Of a DNA stretch of 14,613 nucleotides, positions 6,678 to 13,934 are shown piece after piece (the stretch's first letter is position 1; each line of letters starts with the position of its first letter). Under the pieces are notes generated by a model. That model was not told the origin of the DNA. It made no database searches and saw nothing but the letters and a program-made list of their open reading frames with translations. A program made the position numbers and the translations under genes. The DNA is from an uncultured Lachnospiraceae bacterium (lineage in GTDB: Bacteria; Bacillota_A; Clostridia; Lachnospirales; Lachnospiraceae), in assembly GCA_910587495.1 (NCBI GenBank), contig CAJUMT010000076.1:1-14613 (forward strand), given 5' to 3'.

Positions 6678-8499
6678 AGAACAGGAGTATAACAGGCCTT
6701 TCAGTTTTCGAATCTGGGCGAAAATGTTTCCTTTTTTTAAGCCGTATAAGAAATTTTTCTGTATTACCATGGGCCTGAATATTTTTCTGGCAGGCGTGGA
6801 TATACTGGTGCCTTTGTTTCAGAGCTATGCCATTGATCATTTTATTACAGAGAATACCCTGAAAGGACTGGAGCGGTTTACTCTGGTTTATGTACTTATG
6901 ATCGTGTTTCAGACAGTCAGCGTATACTGGTCGGTACATGCGGCTACGACGATTGAGATGAATTTGGGAAGAGATTTAAAAGAGGCACAGTTTTCCCATT
7001 TGCAGACATTGTCTTTTTCTTATTATAATACAACGCCGGTAGGATACATCCATGCCCGGGTGATGAGCGATACCTTAAGGATCGCCACTATGGTTGCCTG
7101 GGGACTGGTGGATATGTTCTGGGCGCTGATTTATGTAGTCACGGTGTTTGCGGTCATGTTTTTCCTGAACGCAGGACTGGCTCTTATTATTATGCTGGTT
7201 GTCCCGGGTATTGCACTTTTGACTGTATATTTCCAGAATAAGATTCTTCACTGGAACCGTCAGGTGCGCCGGATCAATTCCCAGATTACCAGTGCGTATA
7301 ATGAAGGCATCACGGGTGTAAAGACTTCCAAAAGCATGGTAATTGAGAAAGACAATGACAAAGCATTTTATTCCTGTACTTCCAGGATGCATCAGGCTGC
7401 CAGCCGGTGTGCCAAATTAAATGCGGTATATATTCCGATTATCCTGTTTTTTGGCTCCGTGGTTTCCGCCATTGTTCTGACCAGAGGGGGCGGCATGGTG
7501 CAAAAAGGTCTGATGCATCTGGGGACGTTATCGGTATTTATCTCTTATGCGGTGACGATTTTTGAGCCGATTCAGCAGTTGGCAAGGCTGTTATCAGAAC
7601 TGATTTCCTGCCAGGCCAACATCGAGCGGGTGACAGATCTTCTGGAACAAAAACCAAATGTGGTGGACAGAGAAGAAGTCATAAATCAGTATGGTGACGC
7701 CTTTACAGCAAAAAAGGAGAACTGGGAGCGGATCAAAGGAGATATCGTGTTCGAGGATGTGTCTTTTATGTATCCGGATGGAAAAGAGTATGTGTTGGAA
7801 CATTTTAATCTGCATATATCTCCGGGGATGAATGTGGCGATCGTAGGAGAGACAGGGGCGGGTAAATCTACATTGGTAAATCTGCTTGGGCGTTTTTTCG
7901 AACCTACAAAGGGGCGGATTCTCATCGACGGCGTGGATTATCGGGAGCGGTCCCAGCTGTGGCTGCACAGCCAAATGGGCTATGTGCTGCAAAACCCACA
8001 TCTGTTCTCCGGTACAGTGCGGGAAAATATTCGATATGGGCGTCTTGACGCTACAGACGGAGAAGTGGAAGAAGCAGCCAGACAGGTGTCTGCAGATACG
8101 GTGGCAAAAAAACTGGAGCAAGGATATGAGACTAATGTAGGAGAGAGCGGCGGACGTCTTTCGGTGGGAGAAAAGCAGCTTATCTCTTTTGCCCGGGCGA
8201 TACTGGCAGATCCGGCAATTTTTGTGCTGGATGAGGCGACTTCTTCCATAGATACCAGGACGGAGCAGTTAATCCAGAAAGCGGTGGAACATCTGTTAAA
8301 GGGGCATACATCTTTCGTGATTGCCCATCGGCTTTCAACGATCCGGCAGGCAGATCTGATTCTGGTGGTAAAAGACGGGAAAATATTAGAGCAGGGGACA
8401 CATAAAGAACTGCTTGCCCGGGATGGTTATTATAGTGAACTGTATGCCCGGCAGTTTGAAGAAGAAGCAGCTATGCGGGTGTTTTCGGGCGAAATGTGA
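6664..8499 (+). CDS. ABC exporter half-transporter B (membrane plus ATPase domain, catalytic)
   Basis: The 611-residue partner of the preceding ABC protein. A six-helix membrane domain (about residues 20-325, beginning after FRIWAKMFPFFKPYKKFF) is followed by an ATPase domain (about 355-590). Walker A is G395-ETGAGKST-403, the Q-loop is VLQNPHLFSGTVRENI, Walker B is IFVLDE with D523 and catalytic E524 intact, and the H-loop is H555. Its signature is LSVGE (499-503) rather than LSGGQ. A catalytic Walker B here and an altered signature here pair exactly with the aspartate in the other subunit, so one ATP site is canonical and one degenerate. The partner and the heterodimer are strongly inferred from overlapping genes and these matched changes. 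About 100 bases separate its stop from the next gene, with no clear terminator. Confidence 0.95.
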   Translation: MAAYEEQEYNRPFSFRIWAKMFPFFKPYKKFFCITMGLNIFLAGVDILVPLFQSYAIDHFITENTLKGLERFTLVYVLMIVFQTVSVYWSVHAATTIEMNLGRDLKEAQFSHLQTLSFSYYNTTPVGYIHARVMSDTLRIATMVAWGLVDMFWALIYVVTVFAVMFFLNAGLALIIMLVVPGIALLTVYFQNKILHWNRQVRRINSQITSAYNEGITGVKTSKSMVIEKDNDKAFYSCTSRMHQAASRCAKLNAVYIPIILFFGSVVSAIVLTRGGGMVQKGLMHLGTLSVFISYAVTIFEPIQQLARLLSELISCQANIERVTDLLEQKPNVVDREEVINQYGDAFTAKKENWERIKGDIVFEDVSFMYPDGKEYVLEHFNLHISPGMNVAIVGETGAGKSTLVNLLGRFFEPTKGRILIDGVDYRERSQLWLHSQMGYVLQNPHLFSGTVRENIRYGRLDATDGEVEEAARQVSADTVAKKLEQGYETNVGESGGRLSVGEKQLISFARAILADPAIFVLDEATSSIDTRTEQLIQKAVEHLLKGHTSFVIAHRLSTIRQADLILVVKDGKILEQGTHKELLARDGYYSELYARQFEEEAAMRVFSGEM

Positions 8500-8501
8500 T
8501 G

Positions 8502-8534
8502 ATTTCCTCATAATTTTCTCACAAATTTCTCACA
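8502..8534. repeat. Three tandem 11-bp direct repeats, probable response-regulator operator
   Basis: Contiguous units read ATTTCCTCATA (8502-8512), ATTTTCTCACA (8513-8523) and AATTTCTCACA (8524-8534); neighbouring units match at 9 of 11 and 10 of 11 positions. On the minus strand this is TGTGAG-N5-TGTGAG-N5-TATGAG. Hexamers with 5-base spacers at an 11-bp period are the layout bound head-to-tail by OmpR-family regulators (PhoB, PhoP, WalR). The repeats end just upstream of the expected -35 position of the methyltransferase promoter, as for an activator site. The binding protein is not shown; an OmpR-family regulator is encoded at 11441-10776. Confidence 0.65.
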
Positions 8535-8539
8535 TTTTC

Positions 8540-8570
8540 TATATAAAGTCTAAAAGACGGAGTATATACA
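8540..8570 (+). promoter_or_regulatory. Probable promoter of the methyltransferase gene with weak -35
   Basis: A -10 candidate TATATA (8563-8568) or TATACA (8565-8570) has only TATATA/TATAAA at the -35 position about 17 bases upstream. A good -10 with no real -35 next to the tandem repeats fits an activator-dependent promoter. The exact -10 is uncertain. Confidence 0.45.
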
Positions 8571-8598
8571 GAACAAAAGAAATGGGAGAAAGATACAA

Positions 8599-9339
8599 AT
8601 GAAGGAAATAACGACGAAATTTAATGAACAGACAGAAAAATACCGCCAAAATTTTCGAAAATACGGCTATTCAGAGTTCAGTATGTTTATGCCCAGCGAC
8701 CGCAGGGTGATCCGATATTATGAACTTTTAAAACATTTTGAGTTTTTTCAGGCGGGAGACTTTTCTGCCCCGGTGGTAATCTGCGACGCCGGATGCGGTT
8801 TTGGAGATATTAATAAGTATTTAAAATCTCTGGGAATGAAAAATTACCGGTATATCGGACTGGACGTGGTAGATGAATTTATGGAGACAGGAAGAAACCG
8901 TTACGGAGGCGCACAGGCTTCTTATATCAAACGGAATTTTATCACGGACGATATTACGGATTTGCAGTTTGATTATGCCGTATCGTCCCAGACTTTTACC
9001 ATTCAATACACAGAAGAAGACAATAATTATGAGACAATTTATGGGGCGGTAGAGAAGCTTTTCGCTCAGTGTAAAAAAGGAGTTTCTTTTAATTTTTTCA
9101 CAGACAGAGGTGATTTTAAACGTCCGGGAACCGCCTACCACAGCCCGGTAAAGCTTCTGGAATTTGCCTATTCGCTGTCTAATCATGTGATTCTGGATAA
9201 TGGATGTTTTCCCTATGAATGTACCCTTACCATTATAAAAGACAATGCCTGCCGGGAAAACGGCATGGTGTTCGACCAGTTTATGAGAGTCCATAAAAAA
9301 GAGTTTCAAGACGGCATTTTTACGGTCAATCCAAAGTAG
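8599..9339 (+). CDS. Class I SAM-dependent methyltransferase, substrate unknown
   Basis: A 246-residue soluble protein with a Rossmann-type SAM-binding fold. Motif I is VVICDAGCGFGD (DAGCGFGD at residues 63-70), and strand 2 ends in YIGLDVVDEF with D89 as the likely ribose-binding acid. A motif IV-like stretch LQFDYAVSSQTFTIQY follows. The N-terminal 60 residues (FNEQTEKYRQNFRKYGYSE and on) form a helical lid typical of small-molecule or lipid methyltransferases, but this does not define a substrate. GGGAG at 8584-8588 lies 10 bases before ATG. The gene stands alone behind three tandem operator-like repeats and may be under two-component control. Its stop overlaps the convergent histidine kinase gene by 14 bases. 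Read-through from the ABC operon is also possible because no terminator separates them. Confidence 0.85.
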   Translation: MKEITTKFNEQTEKYRQNFRKYGYSEFSMFMPSDRRVIRYYELLKHFEFFQAGDFSAPVVICDAGCGFGDINKYLKSLGMKNYRYIGLDVVDEFMETGRNRYGGAQASYIKRNFITDDITDLQFDYAVSSQTFTIQYTEEDNNYETIYGAVEKLFAQCKKGVSFNFFTDRGDFKRPGTAYHSPVKLLEFAYSLSNHVILDNGCFPYECTLTIIKDNACRENGMVFDQFMRVHKKEFQDGIFTVNPK

Positions 9340-10786
9340 AGGAACAGATGCTTTTGCATAAAAACCAGAAGCAGATCAGGCCGCTTTCACAGTCTACGCC
9401 GTAGGGGATGCCATGGGCTTTCAGGATCGTACTGACAATGGACAGACCGATGCCTGTACCTTGGCGTCTGGCGCCCTGATGCTGGCTTCTTTGATAGCGT
9501 TCCCATATAAGCTTTTGGTTTTCTTTGGAGATGGGATCTCCGGGATTGGCTATAGTTACTTTATATCCGTCTGTAGTCATTGCGACAGAAATAGTGATGA
9601 CACCGCCGTTTTGGGTGTGATTTACAGCGTTGTTTAAAAGATTCCGGATCACCTGGCTCAGTTTTAAAGCGTCTGCCTGTACCCTGCATTCCTCCCTGGG
9701 ACGCTCCAGCCGAAGAATCAGATGATTTTCCGCGGCGATCTGTTCATAGAGGGACACTTCTGACTCAACGATCTCACACAGATCATATTCCCCCATATTT
9801 AACTGAAGATACCCGGCCTGGAGCTGGGAATAATCCAGGATGTCGTCTACCATCCGGCTCATTCGCTGCGCTTCGCTGATGATAAGACCTAGATCTTCCT
9901 GTCTTTTTATCTCGTCCTTCCATGTAATATCCCGGACCATCTCTGCATAACCGGCAATCAGCGCCAGAGGCGAGCGAAGTTCATGGGATACATTGGCGAT
10001 CACTTCTTTTCTGAGAATATCTACCTTTTGAAGCGCTTGGCCCAGCTTTTCCACCGAGTCGGCCAGTTGGCCGATCTCATCTTTTTGCGTCAGTCCGGGA
10101 GATGCATCCAGATCACCTTTGGCCAGAAGATCTACAGACTTTTTAATTGCAAGTATTGGCTTTGTGTATTTTTTGGCGAGAAAAGCAGCCAATATGGAAG
10201 CAGCCAGCGTCAAAAGGATGCTCAAGGCCACCATCTGCTGCCGGTTCATATCCAGTACATTATAAAGCTCGGTAAAAGACCGATAAAGGATAAGATAAGC
10301 ATTCTGTCCGCGGTAGGTCACAGGAACGCCTGTCTCGTAAGCATAGATCTGGTTCCTTTTCCGATGTTCTTTGGTGTAAGGGATTCCTTTAAGGATGCAC
10401 TGGTATTCTTTGCTGTTTGTGATCCGGTTCCAGATCTCTATGTCGCTGGGAGTTGCTTCCAGATTAACCGGATAATCATAGCTGTACATGGCAGCCAGCT
10501 GGCCGTCATGATTCGCGATGATCAGTTTTCCGCGGGCAGCGTTAGTTAAATAAGAGATCAGCCGTTCATTGTCAGCCAGGTCTGTGATTTCCAGTTCTTC
10601 CAGGACAGAATCCAGCTGCGCCTGGACTTCCTGAATGTTGGAGTTGACATAATTATTCTCCATAAAATAAATCTGGAAACCCCACATGAAAAAGATGGTG
10701 AGGACGACCAGGAGCATCATAATGCCCCAGAGCTGCACGGCGATACCGGATAGTTTTGACAGGTGTTTTTTTCTTTCAGTGTTCAA
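9326..10786 (-). CDS. Sensor histidine kinase with HAMP domain
   Basis: A 486-residue membrane histidine kinase. TM1 spans about residues 15-37, an external sensor region about 38-180, TM2 about 185-204, HAMP about 205-258, then HisKA with phospho-acceptor H268 in NVSHELRSP and an HATPase domain with N-box QVIRNLLNNAVNHT and G2 box GTGIGLSIV. The G1 position reads ANPGDPI instead of DxGxGI, as in some clostridial VanS-like kinases. Translation begins at TTG 10786 and overlaps the response regulator gene by 11 bases; a GGGGAG and an AGG lie upstream at 10804-10795. The domain normally ends near the CFWFL motif, but this protein runs on with a short tail (CKSICSSTLD) encoded in the overlap with the convergent methyltransferase gene. 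Signal sensed is unknown; the symporter in the same unit hints at an amino acid or cell-envelope signal. Confidence 0.93.
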   Translation of the reverse strand: MNTERKKHLSKLSGIAVQLWGIMMLLVVLTIFFMWGFQIYFMENNYVNSNIQEVQAQLDSVLEELEITDLADNERLISYLTNAARGKLIIANHDGQLAAMYSYDYPVNLEATPSDIEIWNRITNSKEYQCILKGIPYTKEHRKRNQIYAYETGVPVTYRGQNAYLILYRSFTELYNVLDMNRQQMVALSILLTLAASILAAFLAKKYTKPILAIKKSVDLLAKGDLDASPGLTQKDEIGQLADSVEKLGQALQKVDILRKEVIANVSHELRSPLALIAGYAEMVRDITWKDEIKRQEDLGLIISEAQRMSRMVDDILDYSQLQAGYLQLNMGEYDLCEIVESEVSLYEQIAAENHLILRLERPREECRVQADALKLSQVIRNLLNNAVNHTQNGGVITISVAMTTDGYKVTIANPGDPISKENQKLIWERYQRSQHQGARRQGTGIGLSIVSTILKAHGIPYGVDCESGLICFWFLCKSICSSTLD

Positions 10787-11441
10787 ATTTGTAGCCTACT
10801 CCCCAGACTGTTTTGATAAAATTCCGATAATTTCCCAGATGTTCCCGAAGTGATTTAATATGCGTATCCACAGTGCGGGTGTCCCCGTAATAGTCAAATC
10901 CCCATAAGGCGTTTAAAAGCTGCTCTCTGGAAAATACAATATGTTCATTTTGCGCCAGTTTGACTAAAATGTCAAATTCTTTTGGGGGCAGTTTGACCGG
11001 CGATCCGTCCAAAGAGACTTTGCGGGTCGCCGGTTCGATGGTCATACCGCCGAAAACAAGACAATCATTCGGTATCTTTTGATTGGTGCGCCGCAGGACG
11101 GCGTTGACCCTGGCCATCAGCTCTTTTGGGCTGAAAGGCTTGGGGACGTAGTCGTCGGCCCCCAGGCTAAAGCCTAAGAGCCGGTCGTACTCTTCACTTC
11201 TGGCCGTGAGCATGATGATCGGCGTCTGGGTCAGGGCGCGGATCTTTTCAAGCGCTTCAAAGCCGTCCGGGCCGGGCATCATTACGTCCAGTATAATAAT
11301 ATCAAAATTTTTTTCCTGAATAAGATGCAGAGCCTGTATGGAATCTTCTGCTTCGGTACACTGAAAATTTTCCAGCTGCGCATAGGTCAGGATCAGCCTG
11401 CGAAGATGCAGGTCGTCGTCTACAATCAGCATAGTTGACAT
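10776..11441 (-). CDS. OmpR/PhoB-family DNA-binding response regulator
   Basis: A 221-residue regulator with an N-terminal receiver domain and a C-terminal winged-helix domain. The acidic pocket is D8/D9, the phosphorylation site is D52 in IIILDVMMPGPDG, the switch threonine is T79 in IIMLTAR, and K101 is in DDYVPKPFSP. The winged-helix domain shows LPPKEFDILVKLAQN and DTRTVDTHIKSLREHLG, then the terminal VWGVGYKFE signature. AAGAAGGAA sits 6 bases before ATG 11441, which is preferred over a second in-frame ATG at 11432. It lies 21 bases after the symporter stop and overlaps the kinase start, so it is probably transcribed from the symporter promoter. Proteins of this family bind 11-bp direct repeats such as those at 8502-8534, a plausible target (inference). 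Confidence 0.96.
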   Translation of the reverse strand: MSTMLIVDDDLHLRRLILTYAQLENFQCTEAEDSIQALHLIQEKNFDIIILDVMMPGPDGFEALEKIRALTQTPIIMLTARSEEYDRLLGFSLGADDYVPKPFSPKELMARVNAVLRRTNQKIPNDCLVFGGMTIEPATRKVSLDGSPVKLPPKEFDILVKLAQNEHIVFSREQLLNALWGFDYYGDTRTVDTHIKSLREHLGNYRNFIKTVWGVGYKFEH

Positions 11442-11462
11442 GGCAGTTTCCTTCTTTCCGGA

Positions 11463-12848
11463 TTATACTTTTAAAGACTGTTCATACTCTTTCAGCGATG
11501 TAAGCGCCTGCTTAGAAAGGGGGATCAGCACTATCATATTGAAGATGGTCATCAGTCCGATGCCCACATCGCCCAGATCCCATACAAAAGTATACGCCGC
11601 CAGGCCGCCGATGAAAAGCATAATCAGGGCAAGAAGTTTATATAAAGTCTGGGACAGCCAGTTGTCGCCAAACAGATAGGCAACGTTGGATCTGGCGTAA
11701 AACAGGATGCCGATGAAAGTGGAAAAGCTGAAAAGCCAGAGGACTATAGCGATAAAAATCACACCAAAGCTTCCCATATGATAATCCATGGCCTGTTGTA
11801 ATAGATCCATGCCTTCCAGCCCTTGTGTCAGAGTTTCCGGTGTCAAAAGCATAATCATGGCGGAACAGCTGCAAATCACGATTGTATCGATAAACACGCC
11901 AAAAGCCTGTAAAAGTCCTTCTTTGGCAGGGTGGCTGATATCAGCTGCCGCAGCTGCACAGGGTGCAGAACCGCTGCCTGCTTCATTAGAAAAAAGTCCC
12001 CGTTTTGCGCCGTTCATAAGTACGGCTCCAAAACCGCCTGCCGCTGCCTGGCGAAGGCCGAAAGCCTCGGAAAAGATACGCCCGAAGACATCCGGAAGCT
12101 GGCCGATATTTTTGACAATTATGATCAACGTGAGCAGGAAATAAAAACCTGCCATGATTGGGACCACGATATCCAGCACCTTGACCGTTGCGTTTTTACG
12201 AAGGACGATAACGGCGGCAATGACTACCAGAACAGCCGTCGTATAAATGGGCGGAATGCGAAAGGCGTTTTCAAAAGCGGATGAGACGGAATTTCCGATC
12301 ACCTGACTGATTCCGCACCAGCAAATCAGTCCTGAGACAGCGAAAAGCACTGCCGTTATGGAACGTCTGCGCGTACTTCCCTTTTTTATAAAAAAGTGAT
12401 GGATGTAATAGGCAGGACCGCCTCTGTAGCCGCCGTACAGGGGATCTTCTTCTTTGTAAATCTGTGCCAGCGTGGCTTCCGCGAAAGCGGTGGACGACCC
12501 TAAGATGGCGGTGAACCACATCCAGAAAACAGCGCCTGCGCCGCCTATGGAGATGGCTGCCACGACGCCTACCAGATTGCCCATGCCCACCCGAGTGGCG
12601 GTAGAGATGATGAGGGCCTGCAGGCCGGAGATAGAATTTTTCTGCGTTGGATTTTTCTTTTCTATGGCAATCTTCAACATATCCGGGAAACGGCGGAAAA
12701 GAAGGAACCGGGTCCGTATGGTAAAGTAGATACCGGACGGAATCAGGAGCAACACCAGAAGCGACAGCCCCAAGCTGCTCCCTCCGGGCAGCGGAATCGT
12801 GATCAGGTCTCCCCACAAGATTTGATAGACAAAGCGAAAAACAGTCAT
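11463..12848 (-). CDS. Sodium:alanine/glycine symporter, AGCS family
   Basis: A 461-residue polytopic membrane protein with about 10-11 hydrophobic segments that imports alanine, glycine or a related amino acid with sodium. AGCS signatures: ATRVGMGNLVGVVAAISIGG (residues 84-103), GGPAYYI (143-149) and NEAGSGSAP (288-296), followed by the typical HP...GLLQAFGVFIDTIVIC helix. Length is normal. A GGGGG run lies about 10 bases before ATG 12848, behind a strong promoter at 12918-12890. It is the first gene of a unit continuing into the response regulator and kinase. The substrate could be alanine, glycine or another small amino acid; D-amino acids are also possible in this family. The divergent LysR-type gene is its likely regulator. 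Confidence 0.94.
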   Translation of the reverse strand: MTVFRFVYQILWGDLITIPLPGGSSLGLSLLVLLLIPSGIYFTIRTRFLLFRRFPDMLKIAIEKKNPTQKNSISGLQALIISTATRVGMGNLVGVVAAISIGGAGAVFWMWFTAILGSSTAFAEATLAQIYKEEDPLYGGYRGGPAYYIHHFFIKKGSTRRRSITAVLFAVSGLICWCGISQVIGNSVSSAFENAFRIPPIYTTAVLVVIAAVIVLRKNATVKVLDIVVPIMAGFYFLLTLIIIVKNIGQLPDVFGRIFSEAFGLRQAAAGGFGAVLMNGAKRGLFSNEAGSGSAPCAAAAADISHPAKEGLLQAFGVFIDTIVICSCSAMIMLLTPETLTQGLEGMDLLQQAMDYHMGSFGVIFIAIVLWLFSFSTFIGILFYARSNVAYLFGDNWLSQTLYKLLALIMLFIGGLAAYTFVWDLGDVGIGLMTIFNMIVLIPLSKQALTSLKEYEQSLKV

Positions 12849-12870
12849 AGTACTTATACCCCCATATCAT

Positions 12871-12899
12871 TTGCATTTCTTTCATTTCTAGTATATAGT
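12871..12899 (+). promoter_or_regulatory. Sigma-A promoter of the LysR-family gene
   Basis: TTGCAT (12871-12876), 17 bases, TATAGT (12894-12899). It faces the opposite promoter and shares the same AT-rich core, so binding at one should block the other. Confidence 0.7.
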
Positions 12900-12918
12900 A
12901 AAACATAACATCTGTAAA
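12890..12918 (-). promoter_or_regulatory. Sigma-A promoter of the symporter/two-component unit
   Basis: Read on the minus strand: TTTACA (12918-12913), 17 bases, TATACT (12895-12890). This is close to consensus. The -10 overlaps the -10 of the divergent LysR promoter by two bases, so the two polymerases would compete. Confidence 0.75.
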
Positions 12919-12924
12919 ATTGAT
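12910..12924. promoter_or_regulatory. LysR-type binding site candidate, ATC-N9-GAT
   Basis: ATC (12910-12912), nine bases, GAT (12922-12924): an inverted repeat of the T-N11-A class used by LysR-family regulators, with the same half-sites as the NodD core. It covers the symporter -35 box (12913-12918) and lies downstream of the LysR -10. Binding would be expected to affect both promoters. Short motif, so chance occurrence is possible. Confidence 0.4.
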
Positions 12925-12949
12925 AATAACGATAGACAGGATTAAAAAA

Positions 12950-13837
12950 ATGGATATTAAAAATCTGATTACATTTATGCATGTGGCTGAGAAAAACAGC
13001 TTTACAAAAGCGGCAAAAATACTGGGTTACTCCCAGTCTACGGTATCTTTTCAGATCAGGCAATTGGAGGAGGAATTGGATACTCAACTGTTTGAGAGGA
13101 TTAATCATACCATCGCTTTGACCGGCCAGGGCAGGGAAGTACTAAAATATGCGCATCAAATCCTGAAACTGACCCACGAACTGGAGAACGGGATGCAGAA
13201 GGAAAAAGAGGTTACAGGCCATTTTCGCCTGGCTGTACCCGACTCCCTGTGCGATTCCCTTTTAAAAGAAGGGTTTGCGGATTTCAGGCTTAAGTATCCA
13301 GGCATTAGTTTAAAAATTATTGCCACAGGAACGGAAGAGATGTTCCGGTTGATTAATCACAACGAGGCGGATGCGATCCTGACGCTGGATAATCATATTT
13401 ATAATACAGAATATGTGATTGTTAGGGAGGAACAGGTGCGTATGCACTTTGTGGCGAAGGCAGGACACCCCTTATGTAAAAAAAAGAACGTGTGTATGGA
13501 AGAACTGGTCAGAGAGCCTTTTGTGCTGACGGAAAAAGGCATGAGCTACCGGCGGTTGATGGACGAGAAACTGGCGGCTGTGTCTTTGGAAATTCAGCCG
13601 GTATTGGAAGTCGGAAGCACAGGGCTGATCTGCTCTTTGGTGGAGCAGGGCGTGGGGATATCCTACCTTCCCGACTATGTGACTGCTACCGGTGTGAAAA
13701 CAGGGAAACTTGCCTATGTGCCTGTGGAAGGATTTGAGGCGGGGATATGGAAGCAGCTTTTGTACCACCGGGACAAATGGGTGTCGCCGCAGATGGAATC
13801 AGTGATTGAGTATTGTATACAGAGGGAGTTTGCGTGA
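12950..13837 (+). CDS. LysR-family transcriptional regulator
   Basis: A 295-residue LTTR. The N-terminal helix-turn-helix covers about residues 18-37 (SFTKAAKILGYSQSTVSFQI), followed by the linker helix QLEEELDTQLFERI and the TGQGREVL segment. A two-lobe effector-binding domain (about 90-290) begins with GHFRLAVPDSL and contains the VEQGVGISYLPDY segment. ATG 12950 is chosen because the family begins this way, gives the usual length, and has AGG at 12938-12940 eight bases upstream; an in-frame TTG at 12920 would add ten residues. It is divergent from the AGCS symporter, the classic layout for a LysR protein controlling its neighbour and itself. The ligand is unknown; an amino acid is the simple guess from context. 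Confidence 0.93.
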   Translation: MDIKNLITFMHVAEKNSFTKAAKILGYSQSTVSFQIRQLEEELDTQLFERINHTIALTGQGREVLKYAHQILKLTHELENGMQKEKEVTGHFRLAVPDSLCDSLLKEGFADFRLKYPGISLKIIATGTEEMFRLINHNEADAILTLDNHIYNTEYVIVREEQVRMHFVAKAGHPLCKKKNVCMEELVREPFVLTEKGMSYRRLMDEKLAAVSLEIQPVLEVGSTGLICSLVEQGVGISYLPDYVTATGVKTGKLAYVPVEGFEAGIWKQLLYHRDKWVSPQMESVIEYCIQREFA

Positions 13838-13863
13838 ATGGCGTGAGGATTTTATATCTGTGA

Positions 13864-13892
13864 TTGCTTTATGAAGCCGGATGGGATAAAAT
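13864..13892 (+). promoter_or_regulatory. Sigma-A promoter for the DUF2284 gene
   Basis: TTGCTT (13864-13869), 17 bases, TAAAAT (13887-13892), about 43 bases before the start codon. No terminator hairpin is visible between the LysR stop and this promoter. Confidence 0.6.
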
Positions 13893-13934
13893 ATAAAACA
13901 TAAATTTATACAAAGACAAAACAGGACGGAACAA

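Noticed and set aside
8502..8534. CRISPR-like interpretation of the tandem repeats
   Set aside because: The units are 11 bp, contiguous and without spacers; this is an operator-like direct repeat, not a CRISPR array.
8535..8545. Possible fourth 11-bp repeat unit TTTTCTATATA
   Set aside because: It keeps the phase but matches the previous unit at only about 4 of 11 positions and coincides with the -35 region, so I did not count it.
9771..9777. Extra TCTCACA copy as another regulator site
   Set aside because: It is a single copy inside the kinase coding region without an 11-bp partner, so it is most likely chance.
9983..10549. 188-codon open frame on the plus strand inside the histidine kinase gene
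   Set aside because: It is opposite clear TM2, HAMP and HisKA coding sequence, with no start signal and no recognisable product.
12920..12949. TTG start adding ten residues to the LysR protein
   Set aside because: Family members begin at the MDIKNL-type residue, and ATG 12950 has suitable AGG spacing.
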